NCBI GenBank assembly: GCA_033816765.1
Contig: CM066287.1
Coordinates: forward strand, 7,688,001 to 7,752,000
Length of the DNA stretch: 64,000 bases
Direction: 5' to 3'
From: Nothopassalora personata
Lineage: Eukaryota > Ascomycota > Dothideomycetes > Mycosphaerellales > Mycosphaerellaceae
Made by a program: the position numbers and the translations under genes. A model generated the notes under the pieces. That model did no database searches. It was not told the DNA's origin and worked only from the letters and a program-made list of their open reading frames with translations. This document shows positions 43,199 to 54,800 of the stretch, piece after piece (positions within the stretch are counted from its first letter, which is position 1; the number at the start of each line of letters is the position of its first letter).

Positions 43199-44149
43199 GT
43201 TACGGTCTAAGCGCGATAGGGTCGTCCTATAGAGAGCGCCTTCACGCGGCGGACGACGTAAGTATCTTCGTTACGACGAAGAGAAACTAAGACTCTCTCT
43301 CTCGAAAAATACAAGCCTACTCGACTCGAAACAAGAAAAGACAGGTCGGACGAACCGAACGAACGAGATACGCTCAAAATCTACAAACAAGAACTCCGGA
43401 ACTGCGAGAAGGGAAAGCGACGTACATAGCGTACACGTCGCTCGAACAACGAAGGCGCTGTCTACCTGTCGTCCCGGCAAACCACGTAAACTGCCGGCTG
43501 GAACCAAGAGAGGCGTTTAGGGGCGCAAACCACGTATACTGCACGGCTGGAACCAAGAGAGGCCGAGGGGGGGACGACAGCGAGGCCACTGCGACCGAGG
43601 AGCTACACTCGAGACCGGAGAACGCGACTGGATTGAAACAGAGGCAACGGGTGTTTCTTGGGATTTTGCTCGGTGCGTACGGGTACGGCCGGCTTGGCTT
43701 TTTAAAACAAGAACGAGACACGGGCGCAAAACTTGTCTCGCCCGGGGCAAGGCGACAAACCGCAATTCTCGACAAGACACGACTACCGGGTACGCGCGTA
43801 CTACGCCGCAATATATTCGATTTACGGTTCGAATAGCGAGCGTTGCTCGCATCTTTTAAGGAGTTTTTACGTCCGGGGTACGACGGGGCTTTTCTCCTTC
43901 TCTCAAATTTTGGTCTCGTTCTCGAGACCCGTGTTGCATAGTCTTTGACTCAAATAGCACGTTAATGGAATAATCAATCAATAAGCGCGATAGGCCTAAG
44001 GCTCCCCCGCACTAGCACGTAACGACATTAGAATCCGTGTCTGGTAACACAGATCCCCTATGCGGAGGATCTGTCGCTCTCTCGATAGACACTATAGACC
44101 CTTTAGATCTATAGGATCTGTAGATAGACACTATAGATCTAGATAATAT
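43199..44149. other. Less-mutated spacer with a 38-bp direct duplication
   Basis: This ~0.9-kb stretch is less TpA-rich than its surroundings. A 38-bp sequence at 43477-43514 is repeated at 43525-43563 with small changes. ORFs on both strands (145 codons at most) have no recognisable product. Origin unknown. Confidence 0.5.
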
Positions 44150-44348
44150 ATTCCTTTGTATTTAGGAACGCTAAGAAACCCTTATAGTTCTAATGCGTTC
44201 AACTTATGTTACTATCTCACTAATTGGAATACAACTCTTATTCTAATTATTTATCTTCGCTTAGCTTACTTTAGCCTCTCTAAAGAATACCGCTACGTGA
44301 CTTAACTTATCTCTCCTTTGAGACTAGCCCTAGAACGAGACAATAACA
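44150..44348 (+). repeat. 5' LTR (matched part) of gypsy element A
   Basis: Closely matches, inverted, the LTRs at 51491-51690 and 62315-62515. It ends ...ACAATAACA, the CA end of the LTR. The U3 side upstream of 44150 is divergent and its start cannot be fixed. Confidence 0.75.
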
Positions 44349-45485
44349 CTTTAAACGCCCTTAGGATAAGCGCTACTTAAGCAGCTAGTAGGGGAACACC
44401 CGCCCCTAGCGAAGTAGGAAGCATCCGCCGTGCGCTACTACAATAGACTACTACTACGAAGGACGATAAGTCTAATAACGATAACGAGCCTACTCTAAGG
44501 AAGAACGACGTTAAGGCTACTAAGCTAGACCTCTTCTATAGAGATAGAGCTAAGTTTGACGACTAGGTTAACTAGATAGATATGTACCTCATGTTTAACC
44601 TAGTCGATGCCGATAAGAGAACTATCTTCGCTATTACGTACCTTCGTAGAAGTGCGCAGAACTGGATTAAACCTTACCTTAAGGAATACCTTAAAGGTAT
44701 AGGACGATTAGACCCTACTAGAATGTTTAGGAGCTACACCCTCTTTAAAGATAAGATAAAATTAATCTTTAGAACCTCGAACGAAGTCTAATAGGCTATA
44801 CGAATCATTCAACACCTAAAACAGAAGACGTCTACTTTAGAGTATGCCGCTAAATTCGAAGAATACGGACAAATCACTAGATAGGACTAGACGGCGTTAA
44901 TAACTATATTCCGACGTAGACTTAAGGACTCCGTTAAGGACGAGTTAATAAGACACGGGGGACAGATTACTAACCTCGAAGAGCTAATAAAGGCGTCGAT
45001 TAATATCGATAACTAGCTCTAGGAACGACACTAGGAAAAGAAATACGACTCTAAAGTAGGAGGTATAGTAGGATACGCTCCGGATCGTAGACCCTTAGGA
45101 GGATACGTTACGAAGGGAGAATTCTTACGATAAAGCTAGCCCTACTATAGACTATAACTAATAGAACTAGACGTTACCTAACGAGGACGGAGGATCGATA
45201 AGAGTAGGGGCTACGGAAAGCCCTTTAAAGGAAAAGGAAAACTTATATACTATACCTATAGTAAGGAAGGTTACATAGCACGAGATTGCCGCGGTAAGAA
45301 TATAGTACGCCGCGAGCAATTTAATATAATGCAACCCCAAACTAGTAAATCTAAGAGTAGCGTTAGATCTCGAGGAGATACCGACTATACTCGGAGAGTA
45401 GGGGAGAGAGCTAGTAATAGAAGCACGACGCCTCTCCTAGACCCCTTAGAAGGACGAGGAGGATACTATAGGTAGTAAATAGTGG
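44349..45485 (+). pseudogene. RIP-damaged gag of gypsy element A
   Basis: Conceptual translation in one frame gives a Ty3/gypsy capsid: MYLMFNLVDADKRTIFAITY in the longest open piece (44582-44791), then NWIKPYLKEYLKGIGRLDPT. A zinc knuckle near 45245-45300 has lost conserved residues (YTYSKEGYIARDC, Cys and His changed to Tyr). Interruptions are TAG codons, as expected from CAG and TGG after RIP. It is not functional. Confidence 0.85.
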
Positions 45486-48400
45486 TTATTCCATTTAATG
45501 CGAAGAACCAACTACGACAGTTTAACATAATAACACGAAGAGTCGACTACGAGATCGAATCCGAGTCTCGAAATGGTTATAGAAGCCTTCATTAGCGATT
45601 CTATTACTAAGACTCGTGTTAAGTTTACTACGCCGCGAAGTTAGGCGTAGGGTATTAGCCTTAGTAACTACGAGGAACCCTAGGAGCGACGTATAGGTAA
45701 AACGCTACGCTCCGAGAAGTAGATACCGACGAATCCTACTTCGACGAAGATAGAAGCGATAAAGAAAATCAGGACCTAGGATAGAACGGATTATAGTTAC
45801 TAGAACCATAGGAAGAAAGTTAAGAAACTACCGGGCTAAATACTATTAAGGAAGACTAGGATCCGGAAGAATTAAGCGAAGAAGATTCCTCCGAAGGAGA
45901 AGAGAGCGACACTAACGACGACAATAAACAACTTACCTTCACGGTAGATGCACCTCAGAAACTGTACGACATAATTATCTACCTATAAAGAAGGCACGAG
46001 GAATTCCTACCTAAGATAGGCGGACAAAGGAGGCTACACTCTATTAAGTTTAACAAGACACTCGACACTCTACGAGGCATAGCCTAGGGATACCCACTTA
46101 TAGAAACAACTGAGAATCTAGTAACCGCCGTTATAGAACGACTACCGATAGGAAGCCGAATAATAGGAACCGGATATCTTATACCGTTAGGAACATTTAT
46201 ATCGAATGAATTACGTAATATAGTGTAACACGCACGCGTACTCTACTTAGAAACGTAGAAGATCTAGGAACGTAATAGACTATACGTATAGACATAGGGC
46301 AACGGGCTATAGGTTCTAGCCGAAGCCTCTAGGTACGAAGCATAGCGAACTATATACTATTCGGGAAAAGGATTAGCTCCCTAGGAATAAGCGACCGGAG
46401 GGAGTTATATAATACTTAGGCTCACGTATCAACATTAAATACAGTTTTCTAGACATAAGCAATCGTTAACGGACATAAGACTAGTGTTATAATCGACTTA
46501 GGAGTAGCGGGGAATTTTATCTCCGAGTCTTTCGTAAGAAGAAACGGGTTAGCTACCCTAAAGAAAAAATAGGGTTACGAGTTAATCGCGGTAAACGGAT
46601 TATCGTTACCTAGCGTAGAATAGGAGACGACACTATTGCCACTAGCTATCTAATAGCACTACGAGAACATTACCTTAGATGTTACTAATATAGCTAGTTA
46701 TAATATAGTATTAGGTATGTCTTAGTTAAGAAAGCACAATCTAGTAATCGACTAGAGAAGAGGAGTACTTACATTTAAGGAATACGACTACGTTATCGAC
46801 ATTTAGCCTACGTATCGATAGCGGACAATAGTAGATAAGGTAAGGAAACAGCTTAATACATTCGAGCTTACGCCGAATAGAAGGATAGAAGAACCACCTT
46901 CGACCGGGATAGACACTAGCGTAGGGCCGCCGGGTTACGAAGTTACTAGAAGTAATAGAAGTAACGTACTATCGAAGAATACTAACATCTTAGAGTTGAG
47001 TATTCCTAAGGAGTATCGTAAGTGGTCGCGACTCTTTAAAGAGGAGAGAGGTAGAACCGCCTTACCTAAGTACCGCCTATAGGATCATAAGATTAACATT
47101 TAGCTAGGGAAAGAGCCTCTATAGGGAACCCTATATTAAATGTCTAAGAAAGAGCTACAGACCCTACGAGAATAGCTAAAGGAGAAGCTAGCTAAAGGAT
47201 AGATAAGAAGATCTACCTTAAGTGTAGGAACTCTATGTATGTTCGTTCTAAAAGCAAACGGGAAGTTACGACTCGTATAAGACTATAGGAAGTTAAACGA
47301 GATCACAATTAAGAACCGATACTCGCTACCTAATATCGAAGAAGCATAAGATAGATTAACCGGATTAGACTAGTACACGAAGATTAACCTACGAGATGCC
47401 TTCTACGCTATACGGATAGTAGAAGGAGAAGAATGGAAAACCGCTTTTAGAATAAGATACGGACTCTACGAATTCTTAGTTATGCTAATAGGACTAACTA
47501 ACGCACCCGCATCCTACTAGGACCTTGTTAACGAAACACTTAGAGACCTACTCGACGTATGCGTTATCGCCTATATAGACGACATACTAGTCTACACGAA
47601 AGGATTCCTATAGGAGTACATAAGACAAGTCTAGGACGTCTTCGAACGACTTACGCAATTAGGATTTAAGACGGCACCCGAGAAATGCGAATTCTATAAG
47701 AAAGAAGTTAAATTCTTAGGCTTTATTATTAGTACTATAGGGATAACGATCGACCCTACGAAGACACAGTTAATTAGAGAATAGCTAGAACTAAAGACAG
47801 TTAAGGATGTATAATTATTCCTTAGACTAGTGAACTATAACCGGAAATTCATTAAGGACTACGTAAGGACAGCAGTACTAATAACGATACTTACGAGGAA
47901 AGACGTTACTTAGAAATAGGGAAAGGAATAGATTAAAGCATTTAAGAAACTTAAGAAACAATGCGCTTTAGCCCCCACGCTTCGACTATTCGATAGTAGT
48001 AAGGAAGTCTACATCGAGACCGATACGTCTAATATAGCAATAGGCGTATATCTAACATAGACACACGATAGGTAGAGACACCTAGTAGCCTATTACTCCC
48101 GGAAAATGACTATAGCGGAACAGAACTACGACATCTATAATAAAGAGCTTCTAGCCATTATTGCTACTATACAACATTAGAGAGTATATATCGAGGGCCT
48201 ACCGAAGTTAACGATTCTTTCTAACTATAAGAATCTTACGTACTTTACGACGACGAAAGAACTTACCCGAAGGCAAGCCCGCTAGTGAGAGCTACTAGGA
48301 CAGTATAAGTTCGAAATTAAATATACTCCGGGACGAGAGAATAGCCGCGCCGACGCGCTAAGCCGAAGAAGCGACTATATAGAAGGAAGAGAACTAGTGT

Positions 48401-48674
48401 AGCATAAAGTACTAAAGACAAACCTCGACGGAAGTCTTAGCGCTAACATAAGAGAATTTAATAACATCGTACGGATATTAGGCGATAAGGACGAACAATT
48501 TCCTATATCGTAAGGAAAATACTAAGTACCAAAGGATCGAGAAGAAGAATGTATACGATAACATTACGACGGACTAACTTATAGACACCCTAGAACTTTA
48601 AAGACGATAGACCTAATATAACGCAGTTTCTCATTCCTATAGATAAGACTTAAGGTATTGCGCTACATTAAACG
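45486..48674 (+). pseudogene. RIP-damaged, truncated pol of gypsy element A
   Basis: The reverse transcriptase is recognisable around 47230-47800, with [40 protein letters not shown] and the YIDDILVY active-site box at about 47570-47595. RNase H follows (YIETDTSNIAIGVYL near 48010). It ends in the integrase zinc-binding region (LTYRHPRTLKTIDLI near 48590), where the LTR at 48675 begins. Many in-frame TAG codons occur. An aspartic protease should lie in 46400-46800, where GVVINGLA-like sequence is only weakly readable. Ty3/gypsy order (RT-RH-IN) is clear. Confidence 0.88.
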
Positions 48675-48990
48675 TGTTAGGAACCGCTGTACGTTATCAC
48701 AACTCGGGCTTGGATCTTTGCAGGGATGTCTCAATCAGTTATGAAGGTAGTGGTTCCAAACAGTATATGGTGTATACTTAAAATGAGTTGAGCACGAAGC
48801 TCCTATCTACTTGCAAAAGAGCGTCGTCTATATAGTGCCATGTCTTGGCGCGGTCTGTCCTGCTCTCTCGGTAGAGCACTAAGAGCGCTCTGCTATGAGT
48901 CACACAAGAGCGCCCGCTCATTGGCAGCGCGTGTCCCTATTACCAACGAATGAAGTTCTTCCACGTGCACGATCGTACCGGACCGTAACA
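48675..48990 (-). repeat. 3' LTR of element C
   Basis: 316 bp, TG...CA ends. It differs from the other LTR at one position, in the tccctattaccaacg/tccctattcccaacg region. The adjacent antisense gene begins 102 bp inside the LTR border, so this LTR could act as its promoter. Confidence 0.93.
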
Positions 48991-49092
48991 CCATCCCCCT
49001 CCCTAGGATCGATGCCCCAGCGATCACGTGTCGTTAGTCATAAGTAGTCCTGTCCTCCGAAATTCAAATTCCGCAACCACCCTTTTCTTACC

Positions 49093-49593
49093 ATGTCTTC
49101 GTCCTCCGCCCAGCGCAAAAAACGTCGTCTTGCTAAAATCTTTGCTGATCCCTTTGTTCCTTCTAAACCTTGCGACCACTGTTGCCGGAATCAGCGCCCC
49201 TGCGTTTACATTGCCGATTCTTCCATCATGTCTTGTGCCAACTGCACCCGCCTCGGGAAACCTTGTGTCACCTCCTCCCTCGAGAAACTCGACCGCGTCG
49301 TGGAAGAGTTGACAGAGAAGATCGAGTCAGACGAGCAGGAGATAGAGCGGCTCAAGATTTCCGCGGAAGACATTTTCCGAAAGATCGAGGCTCTCCGTCA
49401 GCGGATCCGTCGCAATCGCGAGGTTCGAAACATGAATAACTCCCGGGTCGACGAGGAAGTAGCCCACCTCGCCGCCAACACAGAGTTCGATCCGAACGAC
49501 CCCGAACTGTCGGACTTCCCTGGTCTCGAGAGCGATCTTCTTGGAGCCGGCCTCGCTTCTCCGTTCTCGTGGCCCGATGGCCATCCGTCGTAA
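49093..49593 (+). CDS. Zn2Cys6 zinc-cluster/coiled-coil protein encoded antisense in LTR element C
   Basis: Intact 166-residue ORF running against the gag of its host element. After a basic N-terminus (SAQRKKRRLAK) comes Cys27-x2-Cys30-x6-Cys37-x10-Cys48-x2-Cys51-x6-Cys58, exactly the spacing of the Gal4-type fungal Zn(II)2Cys6 cluster (CDHCCRNQRPC ... CANCTRLGKPC). One extra Cys is at 31. A predicted coiled coil follows at ~64-110 (EELTEKIESDEQEIERLKIS), as in the dimerisation linker of Gal4-class factors, then an acidic C-terminus (EFDPNDPELSDFPGLESDLL) that could activate transcription. Two basic residues usual between the 2nd and 3rd Cys of Gal4-type clusters are only partly present. A RIP-damaged homologue lies at 62807. 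DNA binding is inference; RNA or capsid binding is possible. Confidence 0.82.
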   Translation: MSSSSAQRKKRRLAKIFADPFVPSKPCDHCCRNQRPCVYIADSSIMSCANCTRLGKPCVTSSLEKLDRVVEELTEKIESDEQEIERLKISAEDIFRKIEALRQRIRRNREVRNMNNSRVDEEVAHLAANTEFDPNDPELSDFPGLESDLLGAGLASPFSWPDGHPS

Positions 49594-49705
49594 GTCGTGA
49601 TATCCAGTAGTCATTTGTCCCGTGTCGTTGTGTTGACTTCTGTGTCCTAGGTCATCAAATCAAGAAGCCGCTGTTTGATGCCTTGCTGTCCTCAGGTTGT
49701 TTCTG

Positions 49706-50698
49706 CTAGGCAGATTTCGAGAAGAAGTTCTCGCATTCCTGGTATGTATTCTCTTCGCGAATCATTGCGTTGAACTCGCGGCTAACCATGTTCTTTTTCT
49801 TGCAGTTCCTTGCAAAATGGCCTTGCTCGCCACATACGTAGCAGGTGGAACCTTTGCTCTTCAGCCCCCTTCCTGTCCTACGCTCCGTTACGTCCAATTC
49901 CATTGGGTCTCCGTAACCATTAGGGTCCTGACTTCTGGCCTTGAAGCCCCCTCTTCCGCCCGCGGCGGGTCTCTGGTATCCAGGCTGTACGTGTCGGTCG
50001 TACCTCAACTCCTGGAGCCTTTCGTCGATCTCCTTTGCTGCCTTGATCATCGCCCCTAGCGTAACGACGCTGGCGTTTCGGGATAGTTCGGCTTTGACGT
50101 TGTCTTTCAGCCCAAGGTAGAACTGCGATCGCAAAGCTGCGTCGTTCCATTCCAGGTCGGCGGCATATCCTTGGAATTCTGAGGCGTACAGCGCTACAGA
50201 AGTAGTCTGTCGAAGTTGTCGGATATGTCGGTCGGCGTATACCTCCTCATTTGGTATCCCGTATAGATCATCGAGTTTCGTCTCAAACTCGTCGTAGTCG
50301 TGGAAAATTTTTCGAGTTTCCGTTTTCGGTGTTTCTCCCTCGCCCTGGTTGTGTAGCCAGTCCTTGAGGTATGGTCGGAATCCTCTAGCTGCTTTTCCTC
50401 GTAGGAAGGATGCGGCGTACAAGACCTTAGAGGCCTCGCCTTGAAACTGGTGTGCGTTGAAGTGAAGGTACAACTGAACCTGCAGTTGAAAAGCCTCCAG
50501 TTTGTCCTTGGTCCCGTCGAACGTCTCCGGCGTAGACACCTTAGGTGCACGGTGGTGGTCCAATGGGTTCAGCATACCCATAGGAGTGTTGTTGTTCTTG
50601 CTGCTTCCTGTAATCGACATTTCGCTCATTCGTTCCGTGATGCCAGTTGACTGTGGCTGTTGTCGTGACGGACTCCGGGTAGCGTCTCTCCCAGACAT
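49706..50698 (-). CDS. Gag polyprotein of LTR element C
   Basis: 330 residues from the ATG at 50698, intact. The capsid-like region contains KVSTPETFDGTKDKLEAFQL, then FRPYLKDWL, LRQTTSVALYASEFQGYAAD and DAALRSQFYLGLKDNVKAEL, typical of the Ty3/gypsy retrotransposon Gag domain. A CCHC zinc knuckle (CYVCGEQGHFARNC, residues ~286-299) lies near the C-terminus. The gene ends without any protease or polymerase downstream. Codon use is normal and there is no RIP. The stop lies 112 bp from the stop of the convergent zinc-cluster gene. Confidence 0.92.
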   Translation of the reverse strand: MSGRDATRSPSRQQPQSTGITERMSEMSITGSSKNNNTPMGMLNPLDHHRAPKVSTPETFDGTKDKLEAFQLQVQLYLHFNAHQFQGEASKVLYAASFLRGKAARGFRPYLKDWLHNQGEGETPKTETRKIFHDYDEFETKLDDLYGIPNEEVYADRHIRQLRQTTSVALYASEFQGYAADLEWNDAALRSQFYLGLKDNVKAELSRNASVVTLGAMIKAAKEIDERLQELRYDRHVQPGYQRPAAGGRGGFKARSQDPNGYGDPMELDVTERRTGRGLKSKGSTCYVCGEQGHFARNCKKKNMVSREFNAMIREENTYQECENFFSKSA

Positions 50699-50730
50699 AT
50701 GCAAAGGGCCCTGGTGGTGGTGCTCAAAGT

Positions 50731-51046
50731 TGTTAGGAACCGCTGTACGTTATCACAACTCGGGCTTGGATCTTTGCAGGGATGTCTCAATCAGTTATGA
50801 AGGTAGTGGTTCCAAACAGTATATGGTGTATACTTAAAATGAGTTGAGCACGAAGCTCCTATCTACTTGCAAAAGAGCGTCGTCTATATAGTGCCATGTC
50901 TTGGCGCGGTCTGTCCTGCTCTCTCGGTAGAGCACTAAGAGCGCTCTGCTATGAGTCACACAAGAGCGCCCGCTCATTGGCAGCGCGTGTCCCTATTCCC
51001 AACGAATGAAGTTCTTCCACGTGCACGATCGTACCGGACCGTAACA
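50731..51046 (-). repeat. 5' LTR of element C
   Basis: 316 bp, directly repeated copy of 48675-48990 with one mismatch. On the minus strand it lies upstream of gag. Confidence 0.93.
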
Positions 51047-51490
51047 CCTATTAGACTTCGTTCGAGGTTCTAAAGATCGATTTCATCTTTTCTTTAAAGA
51101 GGGTATAGCTCCTAAACATTCTAGTAGGGTCTATTCGTCCTATACCTTTAAGGTATTCCTTAAGGTAAGGTTTAATCTAGTTCTACGCACTTCCGCGAAG
51201 GTACGTAATGGCGAAGATAGTTCTTTTATCGGCATCGACTAGGTTAAACATAAGGTACATATCTATCTAATTGATCCAGTCGTCGAACTTAGCTCTATCT
51301 CTATAGAAGAGGTCTAGCTTAGCAGCCTTAACGTCGTTCTTCCTTAGAGTAGGCTCGTTATCGTCATTAGACTCATCGTCCTTCGTAGTAGTCTATTGTA
51401 GTAGCGTACGGCGGATGCTTCCTACTTTGCTAGGGGCGGGTATTCCCCTACTAGCTGCTTAAGTAGCGCTTATCCTAAGGGCGTTTAAAG
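51047..51490 (-). pseudogene. 5' part of RIP-damaged gag of gypsy element B
   Basis: Inverted copy of the 44349-44790 region of element A (leader and first part of gag), cut at 51046 by the LTR of element C. Not coding. Confidence 0.85.
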
Positions 51491-51899
51491 TGTTATTATC
51501 TCGTTCCAGGGCTAATCTCAAAGGAGAGATAAGTTAAGTCACGTAGCGGTATGATTCTTTAGAGAGGCTAGAGTAAGCTAAGCGAAGATAAATAATAGGA
51601 ATAAGAGTTATATTCTAATTAGTGAGATAGTAACATAAGTTAAACGCATTCGAACTATAAGGGTTTCTCAGCGTTCCTAAATACAAAGGAGATAGAGCGT
51701 TGCTCTCCGTGCTCTCTATGCTCTCTATGCTCTCTCGAGATTACCGAGATTAACGAGGTTAAGGAGATCACTTCAGTTGCTCTCTCGGTCCCTTAGTTTC
51801 ATTCCTACGGGTAAGAGAGCACTTCTCGGGCGAAAGCGCCCGCCAATTGTAGAGGTCTAATTGGTTAGCTTCCTTTAGCCCTAGATTAGAACCGTAACA
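51491..51899 (-). repeat. 5' LTR of gypsy element B
   Basis: 409 bp. On the plus strand it begins TGTTATTATC and ends ACCGTAACA. The inner half matches the LTRs of elements A and F; the outer half (51690-51860) has CTCTCTATGCT repeats of its own. Confidence 0.82.
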
Positions 51900-54800
51900 C
51901 CTATATTCTTAAGGAACTTAATAGCACGCTAATAAAGGGAGTTTAGGTACGAGAAAACCTTAAGCTAGTTCTAAAGCTTCGCCCGGATAGTATAGGAGTA
52001 CTAGGCCTAGATAATAGGCTCGATCTCGTAATAGGGGAGGGAGAAGTCGCTAATAGCGTCGCTAATAGCGAAGATAGTAGTAATTCGAACGAGACCGAGC
52101 CTATCGCCGACGAAGACGTGCTACCTGTAGGAGTTAACGAAAGGGGATCGTATCCTAAACCGGAATCTAAGAAGCTATGGGTTAGGCCTTATAACCTTTC
52201 TACAGCCGAAATTTTACAGTTTAGTAGGATCGAGGCTAAGAACTAATTAGTTAGTAATAGCGTACGGAGTTCACTTCCCTTAGGCATGTGTTACGCATGC
52301 CCTTTAGTTTATTAAGCCGATTCGGTTATCTAGACTTCACTTTATAGGGTGTTCTTACTTTAGTTAGACCTTAGTTAGTAGAGTTACATTTACCGGTCCC
52401 GGGACCGGTAAATCGGATTACGTAATAGCGTAGCATGCCCCCTACCGAATGCTTACCTAGGTAGTCACTAGCACTGGTTTTCGGTTACATGTAGGGTCAT
52501 CGGACCTTTAGTTTAACCTTAATAGTACTACTCTTACTACTTATAAGACCGGTCTCGGCGCTACTACCTTATAACGATTATAGGGACATACGCTAAGAGG
52601 CATACTTAAGCGTAGCTCTCTACCTGCTACTTCCTCTCTTTTTCTTTAAACACTAACATATTAGACGGTTCTTTAGCCTCTCTCTCTTCACGACCTTAAC
52701 CTTTAAAGCCCCTACCCCGACACTAAGCTTTTAAAGCTTACTAATACTCTAGAGTAGTACTACGAGATAGCTAGCTCTTACGATCTTACTAATAGCGAAT
52801 CCTAGTTATTATAGCTTTAGCTAGTCTATCGTTACGCCCGGCTAGCTCGAGCACAGCGCTTACTAGTACTGTTACTAGGCTCACCCGCCTACCTTAGACC
52901 TTATTCGAGTCCCTTCGCCTACCGGATAACGTTAAGCATGTCCTTACTAACACGAACACGCCGAAGTCCGCCGCTAATGTTATGTTCCGAGAGCTTAGTC
53001 CTTAGAAGCGGGTTGAGGTATTAAAGGACTTCTATAAGGGCTTCGAGAAGGTATTCGAAGACTACTCCGTCTAGGTTAACTTGTTTTTCGAGGAAGTTAA
53101 GAGCGGCATAGGTAAGAGCTACTAGGATGAATTCCTTAGTAATAAGAAGCTCGATGTCTTATTTCCCATCGTCGGCAAGATTCGTAAGACCGGTTTAGAG
53201 ATTCGTAACCGAGAGAAGACTCTTCGAGCTACGCTTACCCGCTACTAGCTATAGTAGATAGACAATAAGATTCTTAATCGACGCGTTATCTCCGAGCTTT
53301 ATAGTACTAATAGCGGGCGCCGCCAGTTCACGGCCTTTATTAATAAGTACCTAGATTATAGTAGGGCTATTAGTAGAATTTAAAGGGTACTAATCTAGCG
53401 TATAAGGATCGGCCGTAAGGGCATAGATCGTAAGCGAATTCTAGAGCCTAGCAATCTTACCCGGTGCGATAGGGAGGCTAAAGTACGTAGCATTGATCCG
53501 TAGTTAGCTAAGAGTAGGGAGATTATTAGAAGACACCGCCTAGCCGTCTATAAGGATAGCCTTCTATACTTTATAGAGGGTACTATTACTAAGAAGTCCG
53601 CGTCCCTAGAGGACAGTATAGATTAACCTAGACTATCTAGCTAGTAATAGCCTTAGCTACGTTAGCTACTACCGGGTAGTAAAGGTAAAGGACGTATAAA
53701 GAGTACTACGCTAACTCTACTAGCCTCTACCTAGCCTACAGTCCTATCGAGAGGCGGTCGTAAGTCGAGTCGACTTAAGTAGCTCCGCATAGGCGAGAGT
53801 ATAGGTAAGGGCATAACTACGCCTACTTAATCCTCGCCTAACCGAACGCTAGACGGCGCACCTATACGCGAAGGCAGTCCGCTAGGTACACCGGTTAGTA
53901 CCCTACGATCTACTCCGGCCCTAACTAAGAATAGTAATCCGATACTTACTATGTTACCTTCGGCTATAATTAGGGATGTATTAGTCTTTAAGGATTAGAT
54001 CCTATAAGAAGACGAGGCCCTCCGGATTAAATACGCTAACTGCACCTATAATAAGCGGTACTATAGGATTAAGTTTAGAAACTTAATTAATGTAGATAGT
54101 ATTAACTAGCTACCTAACTACCGGATAGCGGGCCTTAAGATGCTCGAATATGCTATCTCGTAGGTTCTTAAGAGGGATAGTAAGGTTAGCGCTGTAATGT
54201 GCGATTAGTATGTTCGAGATTTCTACTATAAGGCCCTCTACTTCGTTACGAATCCCGGTATTACCGCTAATACCCTATGTAAGCGTACGCTTAAGGTCTA
54301 AGACTAGCTTTTTAAAGGTAAGAGTTTTTCAGCTATTAAGGTGAAGAATAGGTCGTGGTTTCGCCCTAATAAGCGTAGTTAGAAGACTATTAACCCGCTT
54401 AGCTACCTCCGTGCTCGAGGTAAAGTCGGTACTACGAGTAGCATCGTTACGCATGCTAACTATAACTAGATCCTCGATAAATTTAGCATTAATGAAGCTA
54501 ACTAAGCCGATCTTAATAGTACCGGTACCTACATTAATAGTAACATGCTATACTAGTATAATAACGCTAAACTAGCGCCGCGGGTTAAAACAGTTAGAGA
54601 GATAATAAGTCGAGAATTCGACGTGTACCGATAGCACCTACGAGAATTGAATAAGGTTAGTAACGGCGGCGTCTACTAGAACATATGGTATTCTCTAAGC
54701 TAATAGATTATGCGATAAGACCCTAGGCTATAGCTCTTATAAGTAGCACTATACCCTTAACACTATACTCGGTTTATCTCCTTCCCTAGGCCTACGATTT

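Larger units (their letters stand above)
48675..51046 (-). mobile_element. Young gag-only LTR retroelement C with antisense zinc-cluster gene
   Basis: Bounded by 316-bp LTRs (48675-48990 and 50731-51046) that differ at one base. On the minus strand the LTR begins TGTTACGG and ends CCTAACA. A polypurine tract (GGGAGGGGGATGG) sits just inside the 3' LTR at about 48992-49006. It encodes Gag on the minus strand and a Zn2Cys6 protein on the plus strand, and no polymerase, so it must be mobilised in trans. Unlike everything around it, it shows no RIP. The flanking bases are not a target-site duplication. Confidence 0.9.

Noticed and set aside
43374..43852. Overlapping ORFs of 111-145 codons as a gene in the repeat block
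   Set aside because: Low-complexity Arg/Ser/Pro translation on several frames and no recognisable domain.
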